From the NCBI RefSeq assembly GCF_020923435.1, contig NZ_CP087263.1, positions 4,111,970 to 4,175,969 on the forward strand: 64,000 nt of DNA. Reading direction: 5' to 3'. Source of the DNA: Brevibacillus humidisoli (lineage in GTDB: Bacteria > Bacillota > Bacilli > Brevibacillales > Brevibacillaceae). Positions 8,045 to 16,841 of this stretch are shown piece by piece. Numbering within the stretch: position 1 is the first letter of the stretch; each line of letters begins with the position of its first letter. The notes below the pieces were generated by a model, which had not been told where the DNA came from, did no database searches, and saw only the letters and a list, made by a program, of their open reading frames with translations. A program made the translations under genes and the position numbers.

Positions 8045-9217
8045 TCACAATACTGCTTGCCCGACGAGTGACGATGTTGGGACATAGGCGTAGCCGTCCA
8101 TCAATCTCCGTGCGGTACGCCCAAGAGCGGCTCGTGCTACGTACCATTCTTCCCCATTCTGCTCTACGTGTGCCTCCACGTACAGCGTTCCACTGGGATG
8201 TCCGATCCTGAGACCCACTCCGCGGCTGGCAACCAGACGATGAGGAAGTGTACCAGGAATTTTGGCGGCTGTACCCAGTGCGATAGAACCGCTTACAGCA
8301 AACGCTCTATGCAAGGTCCCCATAGAAATGTAGCGTCCCAGAATATCTGCCTGATCGGCGGTGACGGTTTGTCCGTTCTCGGTCACATACTCTCGGACCG
8401 GCGCGATGACAGCAATCTTGGGAAGAGCATGAGTGGTAGGGGTTACATTTCGTTCGTCGCTGATCACTCCGATTCGCACTCCTGCTTTCACGCGAATCCT
8501 CTCCAACGTCCCCAGCAGCTCAGCATTTCCGTCAACCTCACCGGACAGTTCCGTCCCGATGATGCCGAGATCCTCGGCTTGGACGAACACCAGAACATTG
8601 GCGGCATCGACGATCGTAACCAGAAACTTTCTGCCATCGTCCAACTTGATCGCATCGATCGGATTTCCTGTTGGCAGCGTTCTTCCCGTAAAGGTTCCTC
8701 CCGAGTCAAGGAAGTTGACCATGATGCGCGAACCTGTACCGGAGACACCAGCGATAGAAAAATCACCCTCGTACTGAATCTGTCCGTCCTGTACCGGTAT
8801 TTCCACCTCGATGATCTTGTTGGTGTTGGTATTGAAGATCCGTACGCATGTGACCGGTTCTTGCAGCTCTACATATCCTTCTTCTGCCGCGTATAACCCG
8901 ACAGCCGAAGCCATGTTGCCGCATGTGACCCGGTAGTCGATCACTTGTTTTTCCAAGCTGACTTGTCCAAAGGTGTAATTGATGTGTGCCTCCGGGTGAG
9001 CAGTCGGCCCCACGAGTGCCAGTTTACTGGTGAGCGGCGTTCCTCCGCCGACCCCGTCGATTTGATTGTTTCCTGGGCTGCCGTAGATTTTCAGGATCAC
9101 CTGATCACGTACAGCAGGATCTTTCGGCAGGTCAACTGTTCGCAGGATTAAACCTTTGCTTGTTCCACCGCGCATCAGGGTACTGGGAACCCGGTAGATC
9201 TGTCCGTGGATGTACAT
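8045..9217 (-). CDS. PrpF-family isomerase (aconitate / 4-oxalomesaconate tautomerase-like)
   Basis: About 390 residues. PrpF signatures are the N-terminal VPSTLMRGGTSKGLIL, QIDGVGGGTPLTSKLALVG, YRVTCGNMASAVGLYA (catalytic-type Cys) and GTLHRAFAVSGSIALGTAA. The fold is the diaminopimelate-epimerase type. Members isomerise double bonds in unsaturated di- and tricarboxylates (2-methylaconitate, 4-oxalomesaconate, 3-methylitaconate). The start is ATG 9217, with GGGGTGG 9 nt upstream. The longer frame from TTG 9235 would put the RBS inside the gene. Pairing with tctCBA and a divergent LysR gene suggests uptake and isomerisation of an aconitate-like acid. The exact substrate cannot be read from sequence. 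Confidence 0.85.
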   Translation of the reverse strand: MYIHGQIYRVPSTLMRGGTSKGLILRTVDLPKDPAVRDQVILKIYGSPGNNQIDGVGGGTPLTSKLALVGPTAHPEAHINYTFGQVSLEKQVIDYRVTCGNMASAVGLYAAEEGYVELQEPVTCVRIFNTNTNKIIEVEIPVQDGQIQYEGDFSIAGVSGTGSRIMVNFLDSGGTFTGRTLPTGNPIDAIKLDDGRKFLVTIVDAANVLVFVQAEDLGIIGTELSGEVDGNAELLGTLERIRVKAGVRIGVISDERNVTPTTHALPKIAVIAPVREYVTENGQTVTADQADILGRYISMGTLHRAFAVSGSIALGTAAKIPGTLPHRLVASRGVGLRIGHPSGTLYVEAHVEQNGEEWYVARAALGRTARRLMDGYAYVPTSSLVGQAVL

Positions 9218-9373
9218 CTTCTGGTCCCACCCCAATTTTTACTAGTAATGAATTTTTCAAATAATATTTAATTCTCTCTAATCGTTATTGTAGCGAACAT
9301 TTAGGAATAAAAAAAATACTTATTTTTTATTTGATTCCATAATTAATTTTTATTGTATCTCTTTTGCATTCTT

Positions 9374-9395
9374 TTCGTCCCGAATTCGTCCCGAA
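9374..9395. promoter_or_regulatory. Tandem 11-bp repeat in the prpF/lysR divergent region
   Basis: TTCGTCCCGAA occurs twice head-to-tail (9374-9384 and 9385-9395). Each unit is itself an imperfect palindrome, TTCG-TCC-CGAA. It lies 157 nt upstream of prpF and 168 nt upstream of the LysR gene in an otherwise AT-rich 345-bp gap with no gene. It is a candidate regulator site, though not a plain T-N11-A LysR box. Confidence 0.45.
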
Positions 9396-9562
9396 CTTAT
9401 ATGATCCTCTTCTTGTATCATGGTTCCTATTCGTTTTTTGCTCCACCCTCCGCAGCATTACGTGACAGCGTGTCGAATTTTGTAGTACAATTTGATATAA
9501 AGATTATATAAATTGTTTCACTCAAACGATAATATTTTTTTATGAAATGGAGTTGGTACTCG

Positions 9563-10420
9563 ATGGACGATCGTGATTGGTCCATTTTGAGCACCCTGTA
9601 CGAGGAAAAAAACATTACCAAAACGGCAGACAAACTTTCCATCTCTCAGCCCGCTTTAACATACAGACTTCAACAATTGGAACAAGAAGTCGGGGTGAAA
9701 ATTGTCCACCGTGGCCGCCGTGGAGTATCCTTTACACCACAAGGCGAACATTTGGTAAAATACGCCCGTGAGATGCTGCTGCAACTGCGCAAGACTAAGG
9801 AGTATCTGCAGAACATGGATAACAAGGTACAAGGAACACTCCGTCTGGGCGTATCCAGTATATTTGCCCGCTATAAGCTGCCAGCGATCCTGAAGAATTT
9901 TCACAACGAGTATCCTGATGTAGAATTTAATGTAACGACTGGCTGGAGCGAGGAAGTGGTCAACGCGGTTTACCAAGAGAAAGTGCATATCGGGATCATT
10001 CGGGGAGACTACAACTGGCCTTATAAACGAAAATTGGTGATGGAAGAACACATCTATATTGTTTCCAAGCAGCCGATCGACATCGAAGAGCTGCCTAATA
10101 TGTCCCGGATTTACTATAATACGGACACCTCGCTGAAAAAAATGATTGATAACTGGTGGCACGAACGATACTCCCATCCTCCTCTGATCACGATGGAAGT
10201 AGACAAAATGGAAACCTGCAAGGAAATGGTGCTGAATGGACTGGGCTATGCGATTTTGCCCAGCATCGTACTGGATGAGGATGAAAACCTGTTTACAACA
10301 CGGTGCACCACACGGGACAACGTGCCGGTCACACGCCGGACCTGGATGATTTTTCGCAATGAATCACTGGATATCTCGGTTATTCGGGCGTTTGTCAACT
10401 TTTTGGACGGTTGGAAATAA
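9563..10420 (+). CDS. LysR-family transcriptional regulator
   Basis: 285 residues from ATG 9563 (GGAG 10 nt upstream). The upstream in-frame ATG at 9542 has no RBS. Residues 1-60 are the LysR winged HTH (NITKTADKLSISQPALTYRLQ). Residues ~85-285 are the effector domain (GTLRLGVSSIFARYKLPAIL, MVLNGLGYAILPSIVLDEDE). It is divergent from prpF-tctCBA and is therefore the obvious regulator of carboxylate uptake, with the transported acid or its isomer as likely co-inducer. Confidence 0.9.
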   Translation: MDDRDWSILSTLYEEKNITKTADKLSISQPALTYRLQQLEQEVGVKIVHRGRRGVSFTPQGEHLVKYAREMLLQLRKTKEYLQNMDNKVQGTLRLGVSSIFARYKLPAILKNFHNEYPDVEFNVTTGWSEEVVNAVYQEKVHIGIIRGDYNWPYKRKLVMEEHIYIVSKQPIDIEELPNMSRIYYNTDTSLKKMIDNWWHERYSHPPLITMEVDKMETCKEMVLNGLGYAILPSIVLDEDENLFTTRCTTRDNVPVTRRTWMIFRNESLDISVIRAFVNFLDGWK

Positions 10421-10421
10421 G

Positions 10422-10458
10422 AACGGACACCTCCCCGAAAGGGGGTAGGTGTCCGTTT
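10422..10458 (+). terminator. Terminator of the LysR gene
   Basis: AACGGACACCT and AGGTGTCCGTT arms with inner CCCC/GGGG pairing, then TTT. It begins 2 nt after the stop codon. Confidence 0.85.
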
Positions 10459-10522
10459 GCTGTACCAAACATCCTTGAAGTATCTCTGCTGGCTGGTTCC
10501 CAGTCTTTTAGAAAAGCAGAAA

Positions 10523-10551
10523 GGGGATGCCCATCTATTGGAGACATCCCC
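10523..10551 (-). terminator. Terminator of the AGCS symporter gene
   Basis: Arms GGGGATG (10523-10529) and CATCCCC (10545-10551). On the minus strand TTTCTGCTTTT follows. Confidence 0.65.
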
Positions 10552-10587
10552 TCTTGCAGTCAGTGCTATCATTATCGATCTCCGGTA

Positions 10588-12042
10588 TTACGACACTTGC
10601 TCCTGATCTCTCTTGTATTCTTTCACCCAGTAGTCAGCATTTTTGATCCCAAGTTTCTCGGAGTCGAATACAGGATCCAATCCTTGTCTTTTCTGCTCCT
10701 CGTAGTCCTTCAGTGCTTTCATAGCAGGCTTGTAGAGAATCACGATCGCGATCAGGTTGAGCCATACCATCAGCCCCAACCCGACATCACCCAGTGACCA
10801 CGCCACTTTCGCCGTTTTCACGCATCCGTACATCACGGCAGCCAACAGTACGATCTTCAATCCAAACATCGGCCATTTGCTGTTTCTGCCTCGCGTCAGA
10901 TAAGCGATGTTGGTCTCCGCAATATAGTAGTAAGCCATAATCGTAGTAAAGGCAAAGAAGAACAGTGAGATCGCCACAAACCCTGCGCCGAAACCTGGCA
11001 GCACAGATTCAACCGCCGCTTGCGTATAAGCAGGCCCCGCCTCGACATCACCTAAATTATTAACGATAAAGTTCCCATCTGGTCCCTGTACATTATACAT
11101 ACCGGTAAACAAAATCATAAATGCTGTTGCAGAACATACCAGCAATGTATCAATATACACGGAGAATGCCTGAACCAGCCCCTGTTTCGCTGGGTGAGAC
11201 ACTTCCGCAGCAGCCGCCGGGTGAGGACCCGTACCTTGACCTGCCTCGTTGGAGTAAATCCCCCGCTTGACACCCCAAGAAATCGCCATCCCAATGATGC
11301 CGCCAAACATCGAATCGGCTGCAAACGCACTCTTGAAGATCAGTGCGAACACGCCTGGCAGTTGTTCGATGTTCATCAGTACAATGATCAGAGCAACAAG
11401 AACGTAGCCAATCGCCATGAAAGGTACAACCAACTGGGCGACACGGGCAATCCGCTTCACGCCACCGAAGATAATCAGGGCCAACAGGACGACAATGCCA
11501 ATACCCGTGATGGTCGGATTAATCCCAAAAGCGTTCTCCAAACCAGACGCGATTGAATTGGACTGTACGCCTGGCATCAAGATGCTCATCGCAACAACTG
11601 CAGCGATTGCGAACAGCACCCCGTACCATTTCCAGCCGATACCCTTTTCGATGTAATAAGCAGGTCCGCCGCGGTACTGACCATCCTGTTTTACTTTGTA
11701 AATCTGAGCCAGTGTGGACTCGACAAAAGCACTGCCGGCCCCGATGAAGGCGATCGCCCACATCCAAAAAACGGCCCCCGGTCCGCCAAATGCAATCGCC
11801 GTCGCTGTTCCCGCAATGTTACCTGTTCCGACACGGCCTGAAAGAGCGATTGATAATGCCTGAAAAGATGATACTCCGGCCTCGGAACTTTTCCCCTTAA
11901 ACATCAGAGTAACCATGTCTTTGATATGCCTAACCTGCAAGAAACGAGTCATGATGGAAAATAAGAGCCCTACGCCAAGACAAAAGACAATCATTGGTGT
12001 ACTCCACAAAATGTCGTTCAAGGTTCCGACAAACTGTTCCAA
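10588..12042 (-). CDS. AGCS-family amino acid:cation symporter (alanine/glycine type)
   Basis: 484 residues and about 11 hydrophobic segments. AGCS motifs are ALSIALSGRVGTGNIAGTAT, GPGAVFWMWAIAFIGAGSAF and GVKRGIYSNEAGQGTGPHPA. It imports alanine, glycine or glutamine with Na+ or H+. The start is TTG 12042, preceded by a G-run. A strong promoter lies 45 nt upstream and a terminator follows, so it is monocistronic. The substrate cannot be narrowed further from sequence. Confidence 0.9.
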   Translation of the reverse strand: MEQFVGTLNDILWSTPMIVFCLGVGLLFSIMTRFLQVRHIKDMVTLMFKGKSSEAGVSSFQALSIALSGRVGTGNIAGTATAIAFGGPGAVFWMWAIAFIGAGSAFVESTLAQIYKVKQDGQYRGGPAYYIEKGIGWKWYGVLFAIAAVVAMSILMPGVQSNSIASGLENAFGINPTITGIGIVVLLALIIFGGVKRIARVAQLVVPFMAIGYVLVALIIVLMNIEQLPGVFALIFKSAFAADSMFGGIIGMAISWGVKRGIYSNEAGQGTGPHPAAAAEVSHPAKQGLVQAFSVYIDTLLVCSATAFMILFTGMYNVQGPDGNFIVNNLGDVEAGPAYTQAAVESVLPGFGAGFVAISLFFFAFTTIMAYYYIAETNIAYLTRGRNSKWPMFGLKIVLLAAVMYGCVKTAKVAWSLGDVGLGLMVWLNLIAIVILYKPAMKALKDYEEQKRQGLDPVFDSEKLGIKNADYWVKEYKRDQEQVS

Positions 12043-12086
12043 AAACGCCCCCCCCTAATGTTTTTTGAATATTGCCTGCGTTTTGA

Positions 12087-12115
12087 ATTATAGAACATGT
12101 TTTATCGTTAAACAA
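12087..12115 (-). promoter_or_regulatory. SigA-like promoter of the AGCS gene
   Basis: Minus strand TTGTTT (12115-12110), 17-nt spacer, TATAAT (12092-12087). Confidence 0.7.
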
Positions 12116-12197
12116 CCTGTCAGAATTAAAAATTTTTCTCCTCTTTTGGATGGATCGTCCTAAAAATTAAATTAAAGGTAATATATGTATATTGCAA

Positions 12198-13997
12198 CTA
12201 CTTTTCCGCAGCATATGCCCGCAAGCATTCCAGAAAGGCCTGTCCATATTTTTCAAACTTGGACTCCCCAACTCCTTTGACTGTAAGAAAAGTCTCTCGA
12301 TCCGTCGGACACAATCGGCTCATCTCTTTTAGCGTGCTGTCGTGAAAAACGACATACGGCGGTACCCCCTCCGTCTGCGAGATCTCCTTTCGCAGCTGCC
12401 TGAGCCGTTCAAAGAGAGCATCATCGGCTTCTTGCACAGTCGGGCGAACAGGGACTTTTTGTTGGACGCTCTCCTGTCCTTTCAGCACAGGGAGAGCTCG
12501 TTCTGATAAGGTGACGACCGGGTATTGGCCGCCTGTCATTGCCATGTACCCCTCTGCTATCAACAGATGGATCAGATCGGCAATCTCTTTCTCTGTGTAC
12601 TGGCTCATCGTTCCGTAGGTCGGCAGTTGGTCAAACCGAAACTGGGCCACTTTTTTGTTTTTAGAGCCCTTCAATACCTGAGCAATCAGCTGGACGCCAA
12701 AGCGTTCCCTCATCCGTTTCACACAGGAAAAGATTTTTTGCGCCTCCACTGTGATGTCTGTCCATTCTGCCACGTTTGTGCAGTTGCTGCATTGCCCGCA
12801 CTCTTTCGCAGAGTTCTCTCCAAAGTACTGCACGATGTAGTGCTGCAAACATCTGGGCGTGCGGCAGTAATCGATCATGGCGTACAGTTTTTTGTATTCA
12901 TGCTCTTTTCGTTCTTCCGCCTGTTGGCTCTGGCTGATGAGATATTTCTGTGTCTGTATATCTTGCGGGTGAAACAGCAGAATGCATTCACTCGGCTCGC
13001 CGTCCCGGCCGGCTCGCCCCGCTTCCTGATAGTAGCCCTCCAGGTGTTTGGGCATATTGTAGTGGATAACGTAACGAACGTTGGATTTGTCGATCCCCAT
13101 CCCGAATGCATTGGTCGCAATGATCGTCCTCACGTCATCAAACAGAAACAAATCTTGGTTTCTCGCTCTCTCACGATCATCGAGCCCGGCGTGGTATCGG
13201 GTGACGGAAAACCCTCTTGCAAGCAGATGCTCGTATAGATCATCTACTTCCTTTCTGGTTGCGGCATAAACAATACCTGATTGTCCTGACTTGGCCTGAA
13301 GATAGTCTTGTACAAACCGCCGCCGATCCTCCCCCTTGCGAACAGAAAAGGTTAGATTTTCTCTGCCAAAACCGGTTACGAAAAGTTGATCATCGACCAA
13401 CGACAGCTGTCTTCGAATATCCTCCGTCACCTCTGGTGTCGCCGTCGCCGTAAATGCCCCCACCACCGGTCGATTTGGCAGTGATTGAATGAACTGGGCA
13501 ATCGCCGCATAGCTGGGGCGAAAATCGTGCCCCCACTGGGAGATGCAGTGAGCCTCATCGATAGCCACAAATGAAACAGGGAGCTGCTTTGTCAAAGCAA
13601 GAAAACGTTCCGACTCCAGCCTTTCCGGTGCGACGTAAAGAAGTTTGTATTCCCCGCGACTAGCTTGTTTCATCCGCTGCTGCACTTCCATTGAATCGAG
13701 TGAACTGTTGATGTGGACAGCAGGGACACCCATACGGACAAGCACATCTACCTGATCTTTCATCAGGGAGATGAGCGGTGAAATCACGATCGTAACACCC
13801 TCAAAGAGAACGGCAGGTACCTGATAGCAGATCGATTTCCCGCCACCGGTCGGCATGATCCCTACCGTATCATGACCAGATAACAGGCTTTGCACGATCT
13901 CCTTCTGCCCTTCCCGAAAAGAAGGATAACCAAAGTATTTTATAAGAACCTCTTCTGCTTGTTGGTAGACTGCGTCTGTCTCGGAAATGGTGCTCAT
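12198..13997 (-). CDS. recQ: ATP-dependent DNA helicase RecQ
   Basis: About 599 residues. Walker A is TGGGKS (~residue 50) and the helicase box is DEAH (~147), with QWGHDFRPSY and NAFGMGIDKSNVRYVIH. The zinc cluster of the RQC region is near residue 400 (CRTPRCLQHYIVQYFGE, then CGQCSNC). A C-terminal HRDC domain spans ~520-595. This is the full-length RecQ plan for a 3'-5' helicase in recombination and fork repair. Two ATGs compete. 13997 has GAGGTG at 7 nt, whereas 14003 is too close to it, so 13997 is preferred. Confidence 0.95.
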   Translation of the reverse strand: MSTISETDAVYQQAEEVLIKYFGYPSFREGQKEIVQSLLSGHDTVGIMPTGGGKSICYQVPAVLFEGVTIVISPLISLMKDQVDVLVRMGVPAVHINSSLDSMEVQQRMKQASRGEYKLLYVAPERLESERFLALTKQLPVSFVAIDEAHCISQWGHDFRPSYAAIAQFIQSLPNRPVVGAFTATATPEVTEDIRRQLSLVDDQLFVTGFGRENLTFSVRKGEDRRRFVQDYLQAKSGQSGIVYAATRKEVDDLYEHLLARGFSVTRYHAGLDDRERARNQDLFLFDDVRTIIATNAFGMGIDKSNVRYVIHYNMPKHLEGYYQEAGRAGRDGEPSECILLFHPQDIQTQKYLISQSQQAEERKEHEYKKLYAMIDYCRTPRCLQHYIVQYFGENSAKECGQCSNCTNVAEWTDITVEAQKIFSCVKRMRERFGVQLIAQVLKGSKNKKVAQFRFDQLPTYGTMSQYTEKEIADLIHLLIAEGYMAMTGGQYPVVTLSERALPVLKGQESVQQKVPVRPTVQEADDALFERLRQLRKEISQTEGVPPYVVFHDSTLKEMSRLCPTDRETFLTVKGVGESKFEKYGQAFLECLRAYAAEK

Positions 13998-14099
13998 CCT
14001 CATTCACCTCAATCCCCTCTTAATCTTAGGTTTAGTTTAAGCAAAGACTGTCTACTCGACCATACCATCCTCGACATGATTGGGACAATAATCTCTCCG

Positions 14100-14210
14100 T
14101 CACAACAAAAAAACGGAGACGTCTAAACGTCGCCGTTTTTCTTCAGCAAAAAGAAGAATAGAATATTGAAACAGACAGAAACCTATGTTAGAATAGGGGA
14201 TGGTTTCCAT
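14100..14210 (-). CDS. Possible 36-residue hydrophobic small protein
   Basis: METIPYSNIGFCLFQYSILL, then FAEEKRRRLDV: one short hydrophobic stretch followed by a basic cluster, a plan shared with many type I toxin-like peptides. AAAGGA lies 11 nt upstream. The reading frame runs through the terminator hairpin at 14111-14138 to a TGA at 14100, which weakens the case. It is transcribed from the strong promoter at 14248-14276. It matches no family I recognise. Confidence 0.3.
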   Translation of the reverse strand: METIPYSNIGFCLFQYSILLFAEEKRRRLDVSVFLL

Positions 14211-14241
14211 CTTTGTGAATTCCTTTAATGTATATATCTCC
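14111..14241 (-). ncRNA. Candidate ~130-nt small RNA between recQ and helD
   Basis: A minus-strand unit with its own near-consensus promoter (14248-14276) and a terminator: arms AAACGG(A)GACGT 14111-14122 and ACGTC(G)CCGTTT 14127-14138, followed by T7. It ends about 110 nt before the recQ start, so it is not simply the recQ promoter. The 14004-14339 gap holds nothing else I can identify. Confidence 0.45.
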
Positions 14242-14247
14242 ACCTTA

Positions 14248-14276
14248 ATTTTATCACATCAGGTTCGGTATGTCAA
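14248..14276 (-). promoter_or_regulatory. Near-consensus SigA promoter, minus strand
   Basis: TTGACA (14276-14271), 17-nt spacer, TAAAAT (14253-14248). It is one of the best promoter matches in the window, yet no large gene begins behind it. Confidence 0.75.
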
Positions 14277-14339
14277 CCTTTTGCCAAACATGAGGTATGT
14301 TCCCAAGCAGCAAAAACTCTAATGCAAAGGAGCGGTTTT

Positions 14340-16730
14340 GTGAGCATGTCCAAACAAGAGAACCCAGTAAAGCCGGATTGGCAGGAGGAACAGCGGCGGG
14401 TTGATCAGGTTGTCGATGAAATCGATCGGCGCATCGAGACGCTGGAGCAGCAGGTCAGAAAAACCAAAGAAGATATTGTGGACATCCGCAAAAACTTCTG
14501 GGACGACGTGACGGTCAACCTGGATGACGCAATAGAAGCGATCGAGACCTATGCCAGCATGAAACAACAAGCAGAAGTCCTGTCAGAAAGGGAACGGACT
14601 CATAGGCATGGATTCCGTCAGTTGGCAACACTGATTCGTCTCAAGCACTCACCCTATTTTGGCAGGATTGACTTTACGGAAGATGGGGAAACAGAGACGG
14701 AACAGATCTACCTGGGGATCGCTTCCCTTCTCGATCAAGCAGAAGAGCAGTTTCTGATCTACGATTGGCGGGCACCGGTAGCCAGTCTCTATTACGACTA
14801 TCCGCCTGGCCCTGCGCAGTACGCGACTCCCAGCGGCACCATCACCGGAACAATGGACTTGAAACGCCAGTTTATCATCCGGGATGGCAAGATCCGCAGC
14901 CTGTTTGACACCGGAGTCACCATCGGCGATGAACTGCTGCAAGAAGTGCTGGGCAATCAGGCGAACACCCAGATGAAAAGTATTGTCGCTACGATCCAAA
15001 AAGAGCAAAACCAGATCATTCGAAATGAACGCAGTCACTTGCTGATCGTGCAGGGAGCAGCAGGCAGCGGCAAGACATCAGCCGCTCTCCAGCGCGTTGC
15101 CTATCTATTGTATCGATACCGGGAAACGCTGCAGGCTGAACAAATCGTACTGTTTTCCCCCAATCCGATGTTCAACAGCTACGTTTCCACTGTTCTTCCT
15201 GAGTTAGGGGAGGAAAACATGCAGCAAACGACGTTTCAAGAGTATCTGGATCGTCGACTCGGCAAACGATTTATCCTGGAAGACCCGTTCACCCAACTGG
15301 AATACGCCCTCACGGCGATGCATGAACCGGGCTATCAGTCCAGAATGGAAGGAATCCGTTTTAAAGCCTCCCTCTCTTTCATGAAGATGATCGAACGATA
15401 TGTCCACTCTCTCGGTCGGGACGGGATGCTCTTTGCGGATATCGTGTTCCGGGAGCAGACATTGATATCTGCTGCCAGTATCAAGGAATACTTTTACAGT
15501 CTGGATCCCTCCTTATCGATTCCCAATCGTATGGAATTGACCGCCAAATGGCTGCTTGGAGAATTAAAAGCGCGGGCTCGGCTAGAGCGGAAAAAGCCTT
15601 GGGTGGAAGACGAGATCGAGCTGCTGGACAAGGAGGATTTCCTGCAGGCCTATCAGCAGCTTCAGAAGAAAAAGCGGTTTGGTGGTGATACGTTTGACGA
15701 CCATCAGCAGGAACAGAAAGTGCTTGCTGCCATGGTGGTCAACGAGCACTTCAAGCCTATTCGTGCGAACGCAAAACGACTCCGCTTTATCGATGTTCTG
15801 GCGCTCTATCGACAGTTATTTGCCGATCCGCAGTACAGTGCCCGAATGGCAGCCGATGGCCTCTCCATCGATCCTGCGACATGGGATGCGATCTGTATGC
15901 AAACCGTGGAACGCTTGGATCGTGGGGAGCTTGCCTACGAAGATGCAACTCCATTCTTGTATTTGCAAGAACAGCTGTCTGGATTCCAGACGAACAACGC
16001 GGTGCGACATGTCTTCATTGATGAGGCGCAAGACTATTCACCGTTTCAGTTTGCCTTTATCAAAAGGCTGTTTCCACGGAGCAAAATGACGGTACTTGGG
16101 GATCTGAACCAGTCGATTTCGGCACATGCGGACACGTCCGAGACGAGTTTTGAAGGCCTGTCCACGCTGTTTGATGAAGATCGTACCGAGACGATCGTAT
16201 TGACGCGCAGTTATCGGTCCACCCGGCCCATCGTAGAGTTCACCCGCCAACTACTGCCTGCAGGAGAAGCCATTGAGCCGTTCAACCGGGAAGGCAGCCT
16301 GCCGACTGTCACACAGGTTGGATCTCCAGCAGAGTTGGCCACAGAGGTGAGCAAGCGCATCCGCCAACTCCTGCAGACAGGACACCGTACCATTGCCGTG
16401 ATCTGCAAAACAGCTCAGGAAAGTCGCCAGGCCTGCGAGGCCATGCGAGGCGACATCCCGATTCGTATAATCGGAAAAGAGACCGCTTCTTTCGAGTCTG
16501 GTGTACTTGTTATTCCCGCTTATCTGGCCAAAGGGGTCGAATTCGACGCTGTTATCATCTACAACGGTTCGCGTGAACAGTACGCAAGAGAGAGTGAGCG
16601 CAAATTGTTTTACACTGCCTGTACTCGGGCGATGCACGAATTGCACATATACACAGTCGGTGAGATTAGTCCGTTTCTGACGAGAGTTTCTAGTGACGCC
16701 TATCAGTGGGAGTCATCTCTCTGTCGATGA
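14340..16730 (+). CDS. helD: HelD, RNA-polymerase-recycling UvrD-like ATPase
   Basis: About 796 residues. The N-terminal ~70 residues form a charged coiled coil (RRVDQVVDEIDRRIETLEQQ), which in HelD inserts into RNA polymerase. Walker A is GAAGSGKTSA (~240), the UvrD motif is FIDEAQDYSPFQ (~558), then GDLNQSISAH and YTACTRAMHELHIYT (~757). HelD releases stalled RNA polymerase from DNA. The start is GTG 14340 with AAAGGAG 7 nt upstream. ATG 14346 is in frame and possible. ATG 14322 would place the RBS inside the gene. Confidence 0.92.
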   Translation: MSMSKQENPVKPDWQEEQRRVDQVVDEIDRRIETLEQQVRKTKEDIVDIRKNFWDDVTVNLDDAIEAIETYASMKQQAEVLSERERTHRHGFRQLATLIRLKHSPYFGRIDFTEDGETETEQIYLGIASLLDQAEEQFLIYDWRAPVASLYYDYPPGPAQYATPSGTITGTMDLKRQFIIRDGKIRSLFDTGVTIGDELLQEVLGNQANTQMKSIVATIQKEQNQIIRNERSHLLIVQGAAGSGKTSAALQRVAYLLYRYRETLQAEQIVLFSPNPMFNSYVSTVLPELGEENMQQTTFQEYLDRRLGKRFILEDPFTQLEYALTAMHEPGYQSRMEGIRFKASLSFMKMIERYVHSLGRDGMLFADIVFREQTLISAASIKEYFYSLDPSLSIPNRMELTAKWLLGELKARARLERKKPWVEDEIELLDKEDFLQAYQQLQKKKRFGGDTFDDHQQEQKVLAAMVVNEHFKPIRANAKRLRFIDVLALYRQLFADPQYSARMAADGLSIDPATWDAICMQTVERLDRGELAYEDATPFLYLQEQLSGFQTNNAVRHVFIDEAQDYSPFQFAFIKRLFPRSKMTVLGDLNQSISAHADTSETSFEGLSTLFDEDRTETIVLTRSYRSTRPIVEFTRQLLPAGEAIEPFNREGSLPTVTQVGSPAELATEVSKRIRQLLQTGHRTIAVICKTAQESRQACEAMRGDIPIRIIGKETASFESGVLVIPAYLAKGVEFDAVIIYNGSREQYARESERKLFYTACTRAMHELHIYTVGEISPFLTRVSSDAYQWESSLCR

Positions 16731-16794
16731 CCATACTGTCTATCACATGCGGTTTATAGCATGCAGTTGTGATAAAAAAGAGACGAACCAAATC

Positions 16795-16833
16795 AGCCGT
16801 TAGCGTGCAGGACATCACCTCGCGCTAACGGCT
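16795..16833 (-). terminator. Terminator between helD and the betaine-binding gene
   Basis: AGCCGTTAGCG (16795-16805) pairs with CGCTAACGGCT (16823-16833). On the minus strand TTTGG and later T6 follow, and the plus side is less T-rich. It lies 9 nt beyond the stop of the minus-strand gene. Confidence 0.65.
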
Positions 16834-16841
16834 AATCTGCG

